Part shown: positions 60,639 to 64,000 of the stretch, in pieces
Layout of the letters: the number at the start of each line of letters is the position of its first letter
Numbering within the stretch: position 1 is the first letter of the stretch
NCBI RefSeq assembly: GCF_006352065.1
Contig: NZ_CP040915.1
Span: forward strand, 3,658,001-3,722,000
DNA: 64,000 nucleotides
Source: Georgenia yuyongxinii
GTDB taxonomy: Bacteria; Actinomycetota; Actinomycetes; Actinomycetales; Actinomycetaceae
Reading direction: 5' to 3'
Notes under the pieces: generated by a model
Databases searched by the model: none
Told to the model about the DNA's origin: nothing
What the model saw: the letters and a program-made list of their open reading frames with translations, nothing else
Made by a program: the position numbers and the translations under genes

Positions 60639-62218
60639 TGGGGGGCTCCGGTGGTCGTGGGCGTCGGGGTGGCCCCGCTGACCGCTTCCGCGGGCACGCC
60701 GGGGGTGTCGGCCCCGGCGACCGGCGCGTGGCCGGTGTCGGGGACGGACGGGGCGTCCGCCCCGGAGACGGTCGCGCCGTCGCGGATCGTGATCGGGTAG
60801 CTGCCGGTGAAGCACGCGGTGCACAGCCGCTCGCGCGGCACGGTGGTGGCCTCGATCATCCCGTCCAGGGAGATGTACCCCAGGGAGTCGGCGCCCAGGG
60901 AGGCGCGGACCTCCTCCGAGCTCAGACCGTTGGCGATGAGCTCGGCGCGGGTGGCGAAGTCGATGCCGTAGAAGCACGGCCACTTCACCGGCGGGGAGGA
61001 GATACGCACGTGCACCTCGGCCGCGCCGGCCTCCCGCAGCATCCGGACCAGGGCCCGTTGGGTGTTGCCGCGCACGATGGAGTCGTCGACGACGACGAGG
61101 CGCTTGCCGGCGATGACCTCCTTGAGCGGGTTGAGCTTGAGGCGGATGCCGAGCTGGCGGATGGTGTCGGTGGGCTGGATGAAGGTGCGGCCCACGTAGG
61201 AGTTCTTCACCAGGCCCTGCGCGAACGGGATGCCGGACTCCTGGGCGTACCCGATGGCCGCGGGGGTGCCGGACTCGGGGGTGGGGATGACGAGGTCGGC
61301 CTCCACCGGGTGCTCGCGGGCCAGTGCCCGTCCCATCTCGGTGCGGGCGGCGTTGACGGACACCCCGGCGATCTTGGTGTCGGGCCTCGCCAGGTAGACG
61401 TACTCGAAGACGCACCCGTGCGGGGTGGGGGTGGCGAAGTGCCGCGACCGCAGCCCGTCGGCGTCGATGATCAGCAGCTCGCCGGGCTCGACCTCGCGGA
61501 CGAAGGTGGCGCCGACGATGTCCAGCGCGGCCGTCTCGGAGGCCACCGCCCAGCCGCGTTCGAGCCGGCCCAGCACCAGCGGGCGCACGCCGTGGGCGTC
61601 GCGGGCGGCGTAGAGGGTGTGCTCGTCCATGAACGTCAGCGAGAAGGCCCCCTCCAGGAGGGGCAGCACCTCCATGGCCACGTCCTCGAGCCGGTCCCCG
61701 GCGGCGGTCCGCCCACCCAGCAGGGCGGTGACCACCGCGGTGTCGGTGGAGGAGCCGCGCCCCAGCTCCCCGCGCAGGTCCTTGCCGAAGCGTTCGCGCA
61801 CCAGGTCCATCAGGATCCGGGTGTTGGTGAGGTTGCCGTTGTGCCCCAGGGCCACGGTGCCCGACGCCGTCGGGCCGAGCGTGGGCTGGGCGTTCTCCCA
61901 CGAGGAGGAGCCGGTGGTCGAGTAGCGGGTGTGGCCGATGGCGATGTGGCCCTTGAGCGACTGCAACGCCCGGTCGTCGAAGACCTGGGACACCAGCCCC
62001 ATGTCCTTGTAGACCAGGATCTTCTCGCCGTCGGAGGTGGCGATGCCGGCGGACTCCTGCCCGCGGTGCTGGAGGGCGTAGATGCCGAAGTAGGTCAGCC
62101 GGGAGACGTCTTCCCCGGGGGCCCAGACGCCGAAGACCCCGCACTCGTCCTGCGGGCCCTTCTCGCCGGGGAGGAGGTCGTGCGAAAGCCGTCCGTCGCC
62201 GCGTGCCACGTCCCCCAT
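60635..62218 (-). CDS. purF: Amidophosphoribosyltransferase PurF
   Basis: The 527-residue enzyme catalyses the first step of purine synthesis. A propeptide precedes C26 in DECGVFGVW, which becomes the N-terminal nucleophile after processing. The glutaminase domain has GHTRYSTTGSSSWENAQP, and the PRPP loop is VVVDDSIVRGNT. Two conserved cysteines (PCFYGIDF, LCTACFTGSYP) suggest the B.-subtilis-type 4Fe-4S cluster. The last 35 residues are Pro/Thr/Ala-rich and not conserved. It is cotranslated with purM. Confidence 0.97.
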   Translation of the reverse strand: MGDVARGDGRLSHDLLPGEKGPQDECGVFGVWAPGEDVSRLTYFGIYALQHRGQESAGIATSDGEKILVYKDMGLVSQVFDDRALQSLKGHIAIGHTRYSTTGSSSWENAQPTLGPTASGTVALGHNGNLTNTRILMDLVRERFGKDLRGELGRGSSTDTAVVTALLGGRTAAGDRLEDVAMEVLPLLEGAFSLTFMDEHTLYAARDAHGVRPLVLGRLERGWAVASETAALDIVGATFVREVEPGELLIIDADGLRSRHFATPTPHGCVFEYVYLARPDTKIAGVSVNAARTEMGRALAREHPVEADLVIPTPESGTPAAIGYAQESGIPFAQGLVKNSYVGRTFIQPTDTIRQLGIRLKLNPLKEVIAGKRLVVVDDSIVRGNTQRALVRMLREAGAAEVHVRISSPPVKWPCFYGIDFATRAELIANGLSSEEVRASLGADSLGYISLDGMIEATTVPRERLCTACFTGSYPITIRDGATVSGADAPSVPDTGHAPVAGADTPGVPAEAVSGATPTPTTTGAPQ

Positions 62219-62329
62219 GGTCCCACACCGCTCCGTGGCCGGCTGCGGTGTCCACCACCGGTGCGCACCTGGTCACACGGTTTGTCACCGGCCGCGCCCG
62301 CCGGGCGTCACGCCGGGACCAGCCGGGTG

Positions 62330-63841
62330 TCACGCCGGGGCGAAGAGCACCTTCCGGTCGGCCACGTCCACCTCGACCAGGCGCACCTCCAGCTGCTCGC
62401 CCAGCGGCAGCACGTCGCCCTCGATGCGAGCCCGCACGGCCGGCTCGCGCAGCACCACGATGCCGCGCTCGGGGCGCGCGGGTCCGGCCCCGGGACCACC
62501 CGCGCCGGGGTCGCGGTCGTTGCCGTCCACGTCGACGACGACGCCGTCGAAGGTCTGCCCGACCCGCCCGTCGAGCACGAGCGCCTCGATGGCGTCCAAG
62601 GCACCCCGCTCGTACGCGTTCGCCCGGCGGGTCGCGCCGGCCATGATCTCCGGCAGCTGCGGGAGGGCCGCGCGCACCCAGTCCGGGACCGCGGCGCCGG
62701 CGCTGTGCGCCAGGCACACCTCCAGGCCGTAGCGGTCGACGAGCCGCCGCAGCGGCGCGGTCACGTGCGCGTACTCGGCGGCGATGGCCGCGTGCTCGGC
62801 CGCACCCGCCGGCGGGACGGGCTCGGCGCCGTCGACACCGAAGGCGAGGTAGCCCGCGCCGCGGAAGAGGGTCGTGGCCTCGGAGAGGAACGCGGCGTGG
62901 GCGGGGACGTTGGAATCCAGGGTGGGCAGCAGCTCGGCGTAGGTGGTGCTCGCCGGCCAGCTCAGGCCGAGGGCGACGGCGGTGCGGCGCAGACGCGCGA
63001 CGTCCCGGGGATCGGCGGGCGGCAGCGTGCGCAGGACGCCGACGCCGGCCTCCCGCATCAGCCGCGCCGCCGCGATGCCGGTCAGGAGGGAGATCTGCGC
63101 GTTCCAGCCTTCGACGGGGAGCGTCGCGCGGTGCCGCAGCACGTAACCGTCGTTCTCGGGCACCGCCTCCTGCTCGGGGATGTCCAGCGAGACGGCGCCG
63201 CGTGCCCGCTCACGTGCGATGCGCAGCTCCCCCACCGTCCGCAGCAGCACGGGCAGGTCTGCCGGGACGCTCGGTGGCAGCGAGGCATGGCCGTCGTGCG
63301 CGGCCTGCACCTGCTCGTAGGTGAGCTGGGCCCGGGACCGGACCCGGGCACGGGTGACCCTCACCGTGGCCGCGTCGAGCGTGCCGTCGGCGCGGACCCG
63401 CAAGCTCCATACGCAAGCCGGCCGGTCCTGACCTTCGAGCAGGCTCGCCACGCCGGCGCTCAGCTCGGGCGGGTGGAGCGGGTAGGAGCCGGTGGGGCCG
63501 TAGACGGTCACCCCGCGCTCGTGGACCTCCTGGTCGATCGCGCCGCCGGGCTCGACGAAGGTGGCGACCGAGGCGATCGCGTAGCGGACCAGGTAGCCGT
63601 CGCCGTCGGCCTGGATGTGCAGGGCCTGGTCGAGGTCCTTCGAGCCGGGTGGGTCGATGGTGACGAAGGGGACGTCGGTCGCGTCGGCGCCGGGCAGCGC
63701 GGCGGTGGCCGCCCGCCGGACCTCCGCGAGCACCGGCTCGGGGAAGTCGGCGGGGATCTCGAGCTCGGCGCGCAGGCCGTCCAGGGCCTGGCGCACCTCG
63801 TCGGACGCGGCGGCGGGCAACCTCAGCTGGCGTGCGGGCAC
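62330..63841 (-). CDS. RNB-domain (RNase II-family) ribonuclease
   Basis: The 503-residue exonuclease-like protein has the RNB active site TIDPPGSKDLDQAL (D63, D69, D71), where aspartates bind Mg and cut RNA 3' to 5'. VTAPLRRLVDRYG, normally S/T-APLRRYxD, closes the catalytic domain. A short S1-like tail ends at VADRKVLFAPA. The length is below RNase II/R (640-800) because the N-terminal cold-shock domains are missing, as usual for this actinobacterial group. GTG 63841 is used. Its stop codon lies within a GGCGTGACACC motif. It is transcribed toward purF. Confidence 0.9.
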   Translation of the reverse strand: MPARQLRLPAAASDEVRQALDGLRAELEIPADFPEPVLAEVRRAATAALPGADATDVPFVTIDPPGSKDLDQALHIQADGDGYLVRYAIASVATFVEPGGAIDQEVHERGVTVYGPTGSYPLHPPELSAGVASLLEGQDRPACVWSLRVRADGTLDAATVRVTRARVRSRAQLTYEQVQAAHDGHASLPPSVPADLPVLLRTVGELRIARERARGAVSLDIPEQEAVPENDGYVLRHRATLPVEGWNAQISLLTGIAAARLMREAGVGVLRTLPPADPRDVARLRRTAVALGLSWPASTTYAELLPTLDSNVPAHAAFLSEATTLFRGAGYLAFGVDGAEPVPPAGAAEHAAIAAEYAHVTAPLRRLVDRYGLEVCLAHSAGAAVPDWVRAALPQLPEIMAGATRRANAYERGALDAIEALVLDGRVGQTFDGVVVDVDGNDRDPGAGGPGAGPARPERGIVVLREPAVRARIEGDVLPLGEQLEVRLVEVDVADRKVLFAPA

Positions 63842-63874
63842 AGCGGAAACCTTAGCCGGGCCGGGTCCGGGTCC

Positions 63875-64000
63875 TCAGATGGAGGGGAACCGGCTCCGGA
63901 GCTCGACGTGCACGGCGTCGGCGTAGGGCGCGGCGGCGGCGATGGCCTCCTTCACCGTGGCCAGGACGGCCGCCGTGCCCGCTCCGGTGACCGACGCGGC
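63875..64000 (-). CDS. C-terminal end of an unidentified gene (partial)
   Basis: The last 41 codons of a minus-strand gene enter from the right edge. They encode a helical, Ala-rich segment (AASVTGAGTAAVLATVKEAI, then PYADAVHVELRSRFPSI) and a TGA stop. The segment is too short to assign to a family. It lies 33 bases upstream of the RNB gene and may be in the same operon. Confidence 0.6.
   Translation of the reverse strand, partial: AASVTGAGTAAVLATVKEAIAAAAPYADAVHVELRSRFPSI

Overview
The window is 64 kb of very GC-rich actinobacterial chromosome. Three things place it there: a mycothiol synthase (MshD), a GlnR-type orphan response regulator, and the bldC / DUF3073 / purM / purF neighbourhood that is typical of Actinobacteria. 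GTG starts and 1 to 4-nt start/stop overlaps are common. I infer Micrococcales (a Cellulomonas/Georgenia-like organism), but no rRNA is present to confirm it. A chemotaxis receptor suggests motility.

Layout. 0.3-6.1 kb: CsbD-like stress protein, a glutamine amidotransferase and a complete CUT1-type sugar or glycerol-phosphate ABC importer. 6.2-11.7 kb: a truncated Uma2 remnant, clpC with a ClgR-like operator, a macrodomain protein, dtd, a DUF2516 protein and a small exported Rieske protein. 11.8-15.7 kb: FUSC-type membrane protein, YgfZ/CAF17, a nitrobindin-like protein and a membrane protein. 15.8-29.3 kb is a nitrogen/phosphate/polyphosphate block: glnR, DUF47 regulator plus Pit transporter, a lipoprotein, pstSCAB, a second pstS, mutT1, ppk1 and mshD. 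Each pstS is preceded by a well-formed PHO box. 29.4-33.2 kb: acyl-CoA dehydrogenase, quinone-oxidoreductase-like MDR and an unknown conserved protein.

33.2-35.9 kb is a decayed accessory patch around tRNA-Lys: a frameshifted DinB protein, an orphan hypothetical, a 12-bp triple repeat and a DUF2207 remnant. 36-49.8 kb: DUF2293 protein, SDR, GlsB, DEAD-box helicase, chemotaxis receptor, two transporters, EEP hydrolase, msrB, MscS channel, GNAT, PfkB-like kinase and surE. 49.8-54.6 kb: minimal zinc peptidase, tRNA-Glu/Asp/Phe, and a MacB/FtsX-type ABC system. 54.6-58.3 kb: secreted multidomain nuclease and a holin-like/DUF3618 pair. 58.3-64 kb: bldC, DUF3073, purM, purF, RNB ribonuclease and the end of an unidentified gene.

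The most distinctive unexplained signal is a family of 19-bp tandem units (consensus close to GATGACATSTCRCGGAGAA). There are 13 units at five intergenic loci between 0.6 and 59.5 kb. Other intergenic oddities are a GGCGTGACRCC motif that overlaps stop codons, a 7-bp tandem array after the metallopeptidase gene, and structured RNA candidates near the DUF47/pit and DUF3073 genes. I found no CRISPR array, prophage, insertion sequence, secondary-metabolite cluster or recognisable defence system. I cannot claim a new protein-based system here.
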